Shown here one piece after another: positions 44,509 through 54,570 of a stretch of DNA of 64,000 nt. Below the pieces are notes generated by a model that was given only the letters and a program-made list of their open reading frames with translations, was not told the origin of the DNA and ran no database searches. This DNA is from Clusia tigrina (Eukaryota > Arthropoda > Insecta > Diptera > Clusiidae), in contig OV050030.1 of assembly GCA_920105625.2 (NCBI GenBank), positions 168,637,315 to 168,701,314 of the forward strand, written 5' to 3'. The stretch's first letter is position 1. The number at the start of each line of letters is the position of its first letter. Made by a program: the position numbers and the translations under genes.

Positions 44509-45303
44509 TTACCGATCTATAATTCGGTTCCTTAAAATTATCGTAACGAGTGAACTTAGGCCTAAATCTTCATCCATCAGGTAGTCCTTTTCTGATACGT
44601 TGAGTAGGCAAGCGTACACCTTATCCTTGTCAACGTGTGTTATGGTTTCTCCCATATATACTCCCTCCGCTAGTTGCTGCTTGTGCAAAACAACAGTCCT
44701 AAGTTTCGTATTTACATGCATAGTAACTGCTCTGGTCGACCTTGCGTTTACTACCTCCATACAATTGTTAACCCTATTCACGGTTCCTTCCTGCCATAAA
44801 TTTAATGGAAGAGTACGGCATCTGTTTTTATTATTATCATTAAATAATAACTGTTTCTCGAGCGCATCCAGTATGGTGCGGCACCACAGATTATCGCGGC
44901 CAATTATCCCATCAGCCGGAATACCTTTCCTACCCACTTCCACTCGAAAGCTCATATCCTTAACTTCACTGTGCCCTATTCTGAGCGCACCCAATGTCCT
45001 GATGCACACTCCAAACGCTCCGTTAAGCACTCTTACGTCCACTTGATTAACATCCAGCCCTTTTCGTAAAACACTAGATTTTACGAGGCTAGTGTCCGCC
45101 CCTGAATCTACCAAAAGCACTAGCTTTCCAGAATCTGCTTCCTTGCAGGGTATTTCGATGCAAGCATCACCTATCCTGCTCATAACGAAGCAATGTCCTT
45201 TTATTCCCAACTTGGACGCGGATCCACTTCCTAACTCTTCTTGATATTGGAGAGCCTCTTGCTCCTCCTTCTCCTGGACTGTAGTTTCTACATTACTACT
45301 CAC
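44509..45303 (-). pseudogene. G copy 2 protease domain
   Basis: 264 codons with a canonical retropepsin site LLVDSGADTSLVKSS. It is co-linear with the copy 1 frame, which has DSL there. About 130 bp separate it from the RT frame, with stops in between as in copy 1. This may be the original frame-change point of the family, or shared decay. Confidence 0.82.
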
Positions 45304-45528
45304 ACGTGCTTCTGGCCTAATTATTACTGTCTTTCTTTTGGATTTCCAGTCTACTGGCCTCGACTGGGCCGCTGGAAGTTTCCCTGGTTCCTTTGTTGGG
45401 ATTGTCTATCCCTGCATTCCGCTGCCTGATGTCCCATTCGTGAGAAGCATCTCAACCCTTGTATGTTGTTGCCAATCCTCGGTTCACTTCTGGAATTCCA
45501 ATTTGGTCGCTGCTGACCACTCCCAGTT

Positions 45529-46125
45529 TTAAAAGGATTTCTTCCTGGGACTACTGAAGTTACCCCTGCTGTCCCTCAAAGGTGGAACCGGGCGCCTCGT
45601 AGCTGGCTGCCTTCTACTATGATCCCATTTAGTGTCCACTTGGCACTTTCTACTTGCCTCATGACCGTAAGTTTGGCACTCCATACAGTAGGGCGTCGTT
45701 TTGCGTGTAACGCATTCATCCCTTGTATGCCCGGGCTTATGACAGAATGAGCAAATGGGTTTCCTTGGCTGGAACCTCTCAACCAGGAATTCCTGGTCTC
45801 TTTGTTGCGGAAATTGGCCCATCAATCGACCGACTCCACTTGTGTTTCGCTGCTGTACTGGTCCTACCTCTGCAGGAGCATCAGTCCAGCAGATTCCACC
45901 TGTTGTCGTTAGCTGTTGTATTGCTGCTTCAGTGGAAGAGACCGCTTCCACTAGCTGCTCTGTCATACTCCTCGGCGTGAGAGTAAGAGTATAATTACCT
46001 AAGTCCCTATTTATCAGGCCTGCCTTGAACACAGAAATCATAGCCCGTTCTACTTGAGCCTTGTATGCTGCAACGTTTCTACTGCTGGGCCTGGATTTCT
46101 TGGTGAAGCAGGAAACAACCATCAA
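45529..46125 (-). pseudogene. G copy 2 gag C-terminal half with zinc knuckles
   Basis: 198 codons. A capsid-like helical part (YKAQVERAMISVFKAGL, MTEQLVEAVSSTEAAIQQL) is followed by ICSFCHKPGHTRDECVTRKT and YCMECQTYGHEASRKCQ, two CX2CX4HX4C knuckles, and a basic tail. The frame begins abruptly at the junction with the O element at about 46125, so the N-terminus is missing. The matching N-terminal piece may be the plus-strand one at 40763-41134. Confidence 0.8.
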
Positions 46126-46168
46126 AGGCGGGGACCAACAAGTGACTTAGGGTCCCTAGATCGGTGGC

Positions 46169-46800
46169 GTGCAAACTCCGGACCTTGCATTGTGTACGAC
46201 CATACGAGAAGAGGACATCACTGAGGAGGCTGTTATCAAAAAATTTCTGGCCGCTGAGCTGGGTAAGTTCGAGGAAACGCCAGGCGTGTCCAACCTTATG
46301 AGCCATAAAGTCATCATGAAGGACGACAGACCCGTCAAACAGAGATACTGCCCCAGGAAACCGTCACAGCAAGAACTCATCAATGCCGAAATAGATGAAC
46401 TTTTAGCAAAAGGTTGTATAGAGCCTTCACACCGCCCCAATAGCGCATCAATTGTGTTGGTGCGGAAGAAGGATGGCAGGTGGCGACTATGCGTAGATTA
46501 CCGACAATTGAATGCGACGGCTATTCCCGACGTGTACCCCCGTACACGCATTCATCGCATTCTGGTCCGCTTACTGAATGCGCCGCTGAAGAACGGCAGA
46601 TCCCCATGGAAGAAAGTAGCAAGAAATACACAGCATTCACAGTACCCGGCAGAGGACTCTTCCAGTGGCGAGTCATGCCGTTTGGCTTACACTCTGCACC
46701 GGCGACGTTCCAGCGGGCCCTAGACCAGATAATAGGTCCCGACATGGAACCAAATGAATTTGCTTACCTTGACGACATCGTAGTTTCTGGAAGATCATAA
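46169..46800 (+). pseudogene. O reverse transcriptase
   Basis: Two overlapping frames. The first (46169-46723) has RYCPRKPSQQELINAEIDEL, SASIVLVRKKDGRWRLCVDY and RQLNATAIPDVYP. The second (46480-46800) continues with KYTAFTVPGRGLFQWRVMPF, GLHSAPATFQRALDQI and the catalytic EFAYLDDIVVSG. A short segment between them, around the FSTLDL-type box, is lost and a frameshift lies near 46570-46600. The catalytic YLDD is intact. Confidence 0.83.
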
Positions 46801-46867
46801 AAAAAATCTGAGTGATGTCTTCCGACGACTGAGGAGCCTGGACAAGTGCGCGCTCTTTCCGAAAGAA

Positions 46868-47560
46868 TTGAGGTACCTAGGCCACTTAGTGAGTGAACAG
46901 GGTATACACACAGATCCGAATGAAATTGCGGCCATACGAGACCTAAAACAACTCCAAAACGTACGGGAGCTGAGACCTTACCTGGGAATAGCCTCGTTGT
47001 ACCGGAGTTTTATCCCGGATTTCGCGAAGACTATACACCCGTTGACTTCACTCCTGAAAAAGGTGAAACACTACAAGCGGGATGATACTACGCAGGATGC
47101 TTTCGAAACACTAAAGCGACATTTAAGTGAAGCGTCAGTCATTCCATGCCCAGATTTTAAATAGAAATTTACGCTCTAGACGGATTCTAGCAATTACGGC
47201 CTAGGCACAGTGCTTACAGGAGATAGAGCGAGCGGAATGTGTAATAGCCTTTGCTAGCAGATATTTGAGCACAGTTGAGCAGAACTCCTCCTCTCGGAGA
47301 AGGAGTGCTTGGCTATTGTCTGGGGCATACGGAAGATGCGCCCATACCTGGAGGGGTATTACTTCACTGAGATAACGGACCACCTGTCATCGAAGTGGCT
47401 CAATTCGATTGAAAGCCCTTCAGGACGCATAACAAGGGCACTGGAACTCCAGCAGCATTAGTTCGACATACAATGTAGGAAAGGCAAGTTAAATGCGGTG
47501 TCAAGACAACCCGTCGAATCAGCTTGCGCTGCCACGGTGGGAGCGGAACCGGAACAGATC
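46868..47560 (+). pseudogene. O RT thumb and RNase H
   Basis: The frame at 46868-47164 reads MRYLGHLVSEQGIHTDPNE and LRPYLGIASLYRSFIPDFA. Further right, in several frames with stops, come TDSSNYGLGTVL, LLSEKECLAIVWGIRKMRPY, ITDHLSSKWL and the degraded RNase H end near 47470. It belongs to the same pol as the RT just upstream. Confidence 0.75.
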
Positions 47561-48216
47561 TGCAGCTGGTGGCAAAAGCGGAAAGCGGAAGTGATAGCTG
47601 ACCCTGCCAAGTTTGCAAACTACACGATTGAAAAGAACCAGCTGTACCGTCACATTACAAATCGCACCGGTGATGAGAACTGGGCTCCGTGGAACGTATC
47701 CTGGCAGTTTTCGGGCAAACAGCATTAGAAGTGGGATGTCTTGCTGCCAGAACTGACTATAGCTATCAGAGTGTTTCGGAAACAACAGGCTACAGTCCCG
47801 CTTTCCTAGTACAAGGCTGTGAACCGTGATTACCGAAGGCGCTGTATGATGAGACCACGATAGGTACTGGACAACGGCAGCAAACACCCAGTGATCGAGT
47901 GGGTCAACTAAGGGAAGCATACCAATTGGTGAAGTCTAACCTGGGACGAGCCACACAGGATCAACGGATATACTACATTCTTAGACGCAGACCGTGGAAG
48001 CCGGATGTGGGCCCATTGGTATTAGCTAAGCAACACCATTTGTCAAAAGCTACCGACAACTTCGCCGCCAAGCTAGCCCCACGTTACAATGCACCGTTTA
48101 AAGTGGAGAGCGTCATTTCACAGGTGATCGTTAAGCTGTCACAAGAGGGGGGCAAACAGACGAAAATAATTCATATTAGCGAGTTGAAGTCGTACTGCAC
48201 TACCGATGATAGCTAA
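47498..48216 (+). pseudogene. O integrase remnants (zinc-binding start and C-terminus)
   Basis: 47498-47728 gives the pre-integrase region (NYTIEKNQLYRHITNRTGDE). Then the sequence jumps to the end of the catalytic core (TGYSPAFLVQG, around 47790) and the C-terminal domain at 47899-48216 with RYNAPFKVESVISQVIVKLS and KIIHISELKSY. The core with the DDE triad is deleted. The C-terminal part is the GPY-type domain of gypsy integrases. Confidence 0.75.
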
Positions 48217-48277
48217 GACCGTGACTTACTGCTGCACTTGCACGCCAGAAGACCAAGTTTTCCATCTTCCGCTAAGT

Positions 48278-48287
48278 ATGGAGGGAG
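48278..48287 (+). promoter_or_regulatory. Polypurine tract of O
   Basis: ATGGAGGGAG ends directly before the TG of the O LTR. Confidence 0.65.
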
Positions 48288-48830
48288 TGTGAAGATAAAA
48301 TTTATTCACTGAGTAGTTTCACCCACACAAAATCTTTTGTTAAAAATACAAAAGAACTCAAAGCAGGCGAATCAGATTTTGGCTTCGTTTGTTACGTTCT
48401 TTTGCATGAAATAATTCTCAATCTCGTTAAACTATCACTATGTTAAAAGAAGTGTGCAATAACATGCGTTTGAAATTGAAACAAACATTCAAAGTGGGAA
48501 TATAAAATCGCAAAATAAATATTTCAGTCTTAATAATACGAACATTGAGTTCACATCAGGCAATTCCCTCGTATATACAGCTCTTGTTATATACTCGATT
48601 CCTTGTTTACATATTTACTACCATCGTCGTCAAGTCCTCTAGTTCTATCAACCTGGAGCTCAAAAGTCCTTGACAGGATCATGGAATAAATATCAAGTTA
48701 TTATTAAAAATCCTCAAGTATAAATAAATAAAGTATTAATAGGGACAATAAGGTTGAAAGTGTGAAGAATATTCTGTTGACGAACCCGGTACACAGCTGA
48801 GCATACCCCGGCTCTGAAAGGTTCGTAACA
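48288..48830 (+). repeat. O-family 3' LTR (543 bp)
   Basis: TGTGAAGATAAAATTT...GGTTCGTAACA, TG...CA, with a TATA-like stretch near 48570-48600 and AATAAA signals near 48725. It follows the polypurine tract. The right flank is a LOA-type RT fragment, so the element may have inserted into it, but the left flank is lost and no target duplication can be tested. Confidence 0.78.
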
Positions 48831-49270
48831 GCACATCGGTTGACATTACGGGGGCTTTTGACAATGCTACTTTCAGATCAATTGAGGGGCGGATGAACAG
48901 GAAAGTCACTCATCATAACTTGTGCTCTCAAATTGCTGAAAAACATAACAATAATCTTTTAAATAGGGACAGAAAGGTTAACTGTCAGGTCAACCAAAAG
49001 ATGTCCGCAGGGGGCATCCTATCGCCACTCCTGAGGTTATTTGTTACCGACGAGTTCTTAGAAACTCTCAATGACTGGATACGAAATTCAGGGCTTTGCG
49101 GATGATTTGGCAATTATGGTCAGGCAACTAGCTCTTGACATCGCGCAAAACTGGTGTCAGGAGAAAGGACTATCTGCAAGTCCTTCGCGCAGCTTACTTT
49201 CCTCGAATTCGACAACGCTTTAAAGAAATGACGGCAACGTGCAGGATTTGACAAGAGGCTAAATATAATC
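48831..49270 (+). pseudogene. LOA-type RT fragment, plus strand
   Basis: Starts with ITGAFDNATFRSIEGRMNRK, then a QKMSAGGILSPLLRLFVTDE box (equivalent to PQGGVLSPLLW) and, in the next frame, QGFADDLAIMVRQL followed by NWCQEKGLS. This is the palm of a LOA-clade RT, a different family from B. Small internal deletions and a frameshift before FADD make it dead; the catalytic Asp pair is kept. Confidence 0.7.
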
Positions 49271-49831
49271 GATGGCCTACTTAGTACGATAGTTACGAGT
49301 GAGTGATTCAGACGTGTGTCGGGTTGATCCGTTAAAATTTTTATAAAAGTGTAAAAATTACTATTTATTAAAAAGTTAATAATTGTGCGTACCTGTAGTG
49401 AGTTCCGCCCAATTGACTGCTGGTCCAGGTGTTGCTGGTGGTAACCAAGGTCTTCCTCAGGTGCTAAAAAAATGAAATTTTATTTATTTCCACTCAATCT
49501 GAAAGCAGTTAAAATAATTTGATTTGTATATTACCTTGGTAACTCAAAATCTCAGTGAGAGATCTGTAAATAAAAACAGCAGCATCTGCCTAACAGTAGC
49601 TGTCTTATTGACATAATCAGTTCCACCTATTACTTTGCAAAACCCAGTATAGTGGGTTTGTGTATGCACCAAGGTTTTTTGCCTAAGCCACCCCTACACT
49701 TAGTAGGATGAGTGCTCCCCCTAATCTAAAAATGTTAACCCACAATCGGAAACAATCGCCACAACTACTGATTGTGATCAATGCAGTATCGAGGGTAATC
49801 GAGGTAAAAACATCACTGTTATGGTGGCTTC
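49271..49831. other. Mostly non-coding, includes a possible host exon
   Basis: No transposon similarity recognised. 49393-49463 has exon-like borders on the minus strand, described separately. The rest is ordinary AT-rich DNA up to the target duplication of LTR 3. Confidence 0.4.
49393..49463 (-). other. Candidate 71-bp exon of an unknown gene
   Basis: On the minus strand the block is preceded by a pyrimidine-rich acceptor (ATTTCATTTTTTTAG) and followed by a good donor (CAG/GTACGC). One phase is open and reads PEEDLGYHQQHLDQQSIGRN. On the plus strand a 62-bp alternative (49399-49460) has a weaker acceptor and a CAG/GTGCTA donor, and reads SSAQLTAGPGVAGGNQGLPQ. I do not recognise either peptide. 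It is GC-richer than its flanks. Only a transcript would settle it. Confidence 0.3.
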
Positions 49832-50432
49832 TGTTGTGAGTTAGAATCAAGCTACCTACGCGTAGTTGACTCACAGCGCCGGCTCCAAACCGATACTACA
49901 CATTTGGTGTTGTAAACTTTACGCAATTAAATTCATTAAGAGAGCACATATTTTTAGGGTGCAAATATTGTAAATGAATAGTATTTATGTATTAATTATG
50001 ATGTAAACTTTTAGGGTGTCACAGTTCCACAGTCAAGCTGACGAGAGGCATTTAGAATGCAGCGATGAGACTTTTACTTTCAGTAGGTCAGTTGGCTTGA
50101 ACAACTGACACCAAACACCAACGTACACCGCGTAACTGGAACACCAGAAAAGTCAATACATAGACGGTAATGTTTGTTTGTAGGTCAGTTGGCTTGAGCC
50201 ACTGACACCAAAGAACAATTGCGTAACTGGAACACCAGAAAGGTCAAGACGTAGACTGTAATGTTTATAAGAACTAGTATTTTAAGAATAAAGCTTCTTG
50301 GCGATTTGATAACGAAACTAGTCATCATCATTAATCATTTATTTTGTGGAAAAGTGCTAGGTTATAGGTACGCGCGCGATCAGGCTGCGAAAAAACGCTC
50401 CCGAGGACAACAACCAAATACGGTCTCCAACA
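49832..50432 (+). repeat. Solo G-family LTR 3 (601 bp)
   Basis: TGTTGTGAGTTAG...GGTCTCCAACA with 4-bp duplications CTTC at 49828-49831 and 50433-50436. There is no polypurine tract before it and no primer-binding site after it. It is about 80 bp longer than LTR 2 because a segment around TAGGTCAGTTGGCTTGA is present twice (about 50093-50180 and 50182-50262). Confidence 0.88.
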
Positions 50433-50758
50433 CTTCAACAAGCCTTAAAATCCCACGATTGAGAATGGAGTCCTCTGGAATATCTGGCAGAAAGCACCTA
50501 GACCAAAGAGGAATAGATCAAGCCCAGGCGAATCGTCGTGTCCCACTCCAAAACAATAAAAATTGGATAACTACTGGCTTGCAACACCTTCTTTAAACAA
50601 CTCCAACAGATTCGCTTTTCTAGACCAAGAAGAGGTACGCCAAGATGCAACAGCTGACGCCCGGAGAGAACCCAAACCTCCATCTATTTTTGTTTCAGGC
50701 GTGAGTAATATAATATATGAATATGAACTAAGAGTTATAAACGGAGACATTGTCAAAA
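50433..50758 (+). pseudogene. Jockey element K ORF1, N-terminal part
   Basis: The plus strand contains PPSIFVSGVSNIIYEYELRV in the frame 50563-50793, the conserved PPIFV block that opens the Gag-like domain of Jockey ORF1 proteins. Upstream frames are Gln/Arg-rich and broken. The mariner copy interrupts it at 50759; the reading continues at 51663. Confidence 0.65.
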
Positions 50759-51662
50759 TAAAGGGTTTTTCAAAAAAAAAGCTACAAAAGTAAATTGATA
50801 GTGACAGCAAACGACGCCATATTTTTTCCCGCTCTTTTGACATTTCTCTACAGTAAGGTTTGCCATTTCATCATGTAAAGATATACGAGCCAACAACGAG
50901 TCAAAATTATTAAAATTTACTACCGAAATTCGGAGTCAGTCGCCTCAACTTTAAGAGCGCTACGTCCAATTTATGATGAGGCTCATTTCTGCGTTATTGG
51001 TTAGACAGCAATCCACACGTACTCCATGAGTCATCATTGCATCCCGAAAAAATTACGGTTTGGTGCGGTTTATGGGCCGGCGGCGTCATTCGACCGTACT
51101 TCTTCCGTGATGATCAAGACCGGCACATTACTGTGAATGCGAATCGCTACCGTTCAATGATAACCGAATATTTTTGGCCCCAATTGGATAATATGGACTT
51201 GGAGGACATGTGGTTCCAACAGGACGGAGCCAAAAGCCACACAGCGAATGCCACAATCAATTTACTGCAAACCAAGTTTGGTGAAACTGTTATCTCACGA
51301 AATGGTCCAATCGATTGGCCGCCTCGGTCGTGCGATTTGATGCCGTTAGATTATTTCCTATGGGGCTACGTCAAGTCTATGGTCTATGCCAACAAGCCAG
51401 CGACGATTGATGAACTTCGTACGAATATCGAACGTGAAATTGCTGCAATATCGGCCGATTTATGCTTGAAAACCGTTGAAAATTGGGTTCAGCGTCTGGA
51501 CTTCTGCAGCCGTGCTCGTGTTGGCCATGCAAAAGAAATCTTGTTCCATACATAATGGCATCGAACGTACTTTCACAGGAATAAAGAATTTCATTGATAT
51601 CTAAAACCGGTTTTGTTTTATTTAAAAAAACTTTTGTAGCGCTCTTATTGAAAAACCCGATA
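50759..51662 (+). mobile_element. Mariner (DD41D) insertion with TIRs and TA duplication
   Basis: Inverted repeats of about 29 bp: 50763-50791 begins GGGTTTTTCAA and 51630-51658 ends TTGAAAAACCC. They are closely similar apart from a few changes. Flanking TA dinucleotides at 50759-50760 and 51661-51662 are the usual mariner duplication. The element is only about 900 bp because the N-terminal part of the transposase is largely deleted. Confidence 0.82.
51037..51555 (+). pseudogene. Mariner transposase, catalytic C-terminal part
   Basis: 172 codons with ITVWCGLWAGGVIRPYFF, WFQQDGAKSHTA (second Asp) and CDLMPLDYFLWGYVKSMVYA (third Asp). Counting residues between the Asp of QDG and the Asp of LDYF gives 41, that is DD41D, as in rosa-type mariners. 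The first-Asp block (YDEAHFC) lies just upstream around 50968-50995 in another frame, directly joined to N-terminal LRALRP sequence, so the DNA-binding domain is mostly lost. The enzyme would cut and paste the element between its inverted repeats. Confidence 0.85.
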
Positions 51663-52444
51663 CAACCAAAGTCCGCTCAAAAATACTCCCTAACCGAAAA
51701 GAACACTGAGTTTCATACTTTTAAATTGAAGCAGGAAAGAGGATTTAGTATAAGGGGTATGGACTGTTCAAACCCAATCGACGAAATAGGAGAAGCAATT
51801 GAGGAGTTGGGAACATTTGCAATATTAGGCAAAGAACTACAAAAAAGCTGCTTCCTATGTTTTACAGCAGCCTGAAGCAATGAAGCAATAACGAAGACAT
51901 ATACGAAGGTAATACACTTTTAAAAACACGAATTAAAATTGAGCCACCTAGAAAGAAACGTGAAATTCCCCAATGTGTTAGATGCCAACGTTATGGACAC
52001 ATCAAGCGATACTGCAACCGTAGCCTACGATGCGTTAAATATACAGGAAACCACCTTTCTTCCGAATGTTCCCGCAAACTCGTCGCACAAGAAGTTCGAT
52101 GTGTGCTGTGCGAAGGCAATCACTCCGCTAACTATAAATGTTGCACTGTCTACAAGAAGCTGCAACAAAAGTCGTTCCCAGCATTCAGAAACAGAGAACC
52201 GAGGAACATCAACCAGGAAGCGCCTCAAATATCCGCTCCACGAACAACAACGTCGTATGCAAATATAGTACGAAACAATATTCCGGTAGAGACCAATACG
52301 CACCAAACCATTCCGCTGAACAATCCAAATACACAACTCTATAAGGATATGACCGATCTAAAAAGCACGCTTAAAATATTGATGGGACAAGTGAGTACAT
52401 TACCTAATCTAGTAACCGCAGTCGTGGCAAATATGTCCAAATGA
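51663..52444 (+). pseudogene. Jockey element K ORF1, C-terminal part with zinc knuckles
   Basis: Continues the ORF1 interrupted by mariner (ERGFSIRGMDCSNPIDEIGE). After a frameshift it reads REIPQCVRCQRYGHIKRYC, then CVKYTGNHLSSEC (second Cys replaced by Tyr) and CVLCEGNHSANYKCC, the three knuckles of Jockey Gag. The C-terminal tail at 52103-52444 ends VVANMSK. The stop TGA overlaps the ORF2 ATG at 52441 as ATGA. It binds element RNA in the family. Confidence 0.78.
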
Positions 52445-53497
52445 ATAAATTATTAAAAATAGCAATCTGGAATGCCAATGGGCTCAATCGTCATATGCAT
52501 GAAATATCAGCTTCTTAGCAGACAAAAATATTGACATTATGCTGATATATGAAACCCATTTCACTCAAAAAAGTTAGAGAAAAATTCCGCAATATGACTT
52601 ATACTCCACAAACCATCCAGCTGGAACTTGGGGGGAACTGCTGTAATTATTAGTAACAGTATTGCACACGGGGAGCAAGAATGTTATAAAAAGAGATACC
52701 TACAATCAACGGTTATAACAATAGACGATTATAAATGCCCTATAACAATTGCAGCGGTATATTGCTCTCCGAACCATCCAGTTAACTGCGAACACTTCCA
52801 ATAATTTTATAACTCCCTAGAATCAAGATTCATCGCTGGGGATGATTATAATGCTACGAATCCGCAATGGGTGTCTAGAATAACAACTCCTAGAGGCCGT
52901 GACCTATTTGAAGCTATGCAACAAACTAGCCTGCACGACCTATCAACGGGTGAGCTAACCTACTGGCCAACGGACAGTAGCAAGCTTCCAGACGTTATCG
53001 ACTTTTGTGTTTCCAAAGGTGTACCAAAAACAAACACTTCCCTGGAGTCGTGCCTAGACCAGCCATCAGAATACTCACCGATAGTTCTAACAATTAGCTG
53101 TGAGGTTCAGAGCAGACCAAGAACAATCTGTTTGCATAACAAAAGCACGAATTGGGAGTTGTTTAGGGAAATCATTACTAAGATCCTAGTCCAAATATCC
53201 ACAACAAGACATCAAAACAACTGGATTACTAGAAGCCCCATACCAAATAAATATTCCGAAGCAGCATTTAAAATAAAATAAGTTAGAGGACCCATCAAGA
53301 AAACGCTAAAAGAGAAAATAGTACCGAGATATGACCTCATTATGAGCAGAATCCTAAAGGAGCTACCAGATTGCGGCTATAAATTCATTGCCCAATTATT
53401 CAATGCGATTATCCGATGTGACCACTCCCCAAACCAATAGAAAGTAGCTCAAATTATTCTTATTCCCAAACCTGGGAAACCAGCAGAAGTGGTCACC
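52441..53497 (+). pseudogene. Jockey element K ORF2, AP endonuclease and RT fingers
   Basis: ORF2 starts MNKLLKIAIWNANGLNRHMH, the standard Jockey endonuclease opening, then suffers several frameshifts. The block 52871-53281 reads FIAGDDYNATNPQWVS just upstream and PTDSSKLPDVIDFCVSKGVP inside, followed by the SEYSPIV motif (SDHSPI in active relatives). The RT begins with FNAIIRC and AQIILIPKPGKPAEV and is cut at about 53497 by the BEL/Pao fragment. Confidence 0.75.
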
Positions 53498-54570
53498 TCT
53501 GTGAGGACCAAAATTTACAACGTTCTGACCTACAATAAAATCAACGATCTCAGCCTACTCAATTATATACACACACATTCCACAAATAATAAAGATTCGA
53601 AGAGAACATCTGCACATAACTACACAACGCACGTTACATCTACTACAACATTACGACCTGTAAATCTAAATTTAAGATTATTATTGTAACGACTCATCGA
53701 AGCCCATATTATATAAATTTTAAATAGAAAAAAAACCCTAATATATGAAAATTAAATAAATCATAATATGTGAACTGAATAGTACTTGTAGAGTTAGCAA
53801 ATTATTTTTTCTGTATACGCTGGCTGTGCCCGTGTGCTACGACCGTTATATAGTTCGGCGATGGGCCCGCGTCTGGTACGGTCTTGAGGCGGAGTTGACT
53901 CATTTGGCGACTCGTCGGTAGCATTTCCAGTTTCGTGCAACAATTTGTGGTACATTATTTTACACCCGTCGATAGCACACGGTTTGCGCCGTTGGAAATT
54001 GCGTGAACCATGTCCAACATTGAGACACCCGAAGCAAAGATGACGTCGCTTTGCTTCCGCCCTCCTCTTTGACACTGGAAGTGCGCTGAACTGCTTACAT
54101 TCGGTTGGCCTATGTTGGCCCTGGCATATTGGGCACCTGGGTTGGCGTTGTGATTCGGCGGCGTGCAACACATTTCGACGCTTGGAGTCTCGCATTGCGT
54201 CTCCATCGTATACAAGAAAAATCTGTCTTTTTATCCAGTATATTTCCTGGTTTATTTCTAAAAAACTACAGTATTACATAGAGAATTAAAATAAATTAAA
54301 ACGCTTACCGCAGTGTGTCCTTCGCCTGATCTTGCTGGTCGACGACTAAAGTCAAACTCGTATATGTGTACCAGAGATAAGGCGATTGACACGTTGCGGT
54401 AAATCCACAAAAAAATGTAAAAAAAACAACTAACAAATTGAAACAAAGGAAAACAAATACCGCAAACTTACAAAAAGAAATTGCTTACAAGTAAATGACA
54501 ATTTGAAATATTTACATATAGTTAGAACAGAACTCTTTTCTTAAATATATAAATAATAAACAGGGGTTCC
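53498..54570 (-). mobile_element. BEL/Pao-type LTR element fragment inserted in K
   Basis: The piece separates two parts of the K RT. Its minus strand codes for BEL/Pao-type zinc knuckles. Its left edge reads TGTGAGGACCAAAAT in the plus direction, similar to the first bases of the L solo LTRs. The right edge is about 54570, where Jockey sequence resumes. Neither a full LTR pair nor a clear target duplication could be defined. Confidence 0.55.
53794..54195 (-). pseudogene. BEL/Pao gag-pol zinc-knuckle region
   Basis: 133 codons: RCPICQGQHRPTECKQF, then the RRHLCFGCLNVGHGSRNFQR knuckle, then KPCAIDGCKIMYHKLLHE. This triplet of Cys/His motifs before the protease is distinctive for BEL/Pao elements. 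In the middle knuckle the last Cys is Phe (RNF for RDC). The frame ends shortly after, before any protease, so only this fragment of the polyprotein is present. It binds RNA in the family. Confidence 0.78.

Larger units (their letters stand above)
46126..48830 (+). mobile_element. Ty3/gypsy element O, 5'-truncated with 3' LTR
   Basis: The plus strand has protease-RT linker, RT, RNase H, the remains of integrase, a polypurine tract and a 3' LTR (48288-48830). The left edge is the junction with inverted G copy 2. The RT differs strongly from G, so this is a separate family. The central integrase core is missing, and pol is frameshifted many times. No 5' LTR, gag or env is seen. Confidence 0.8.
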
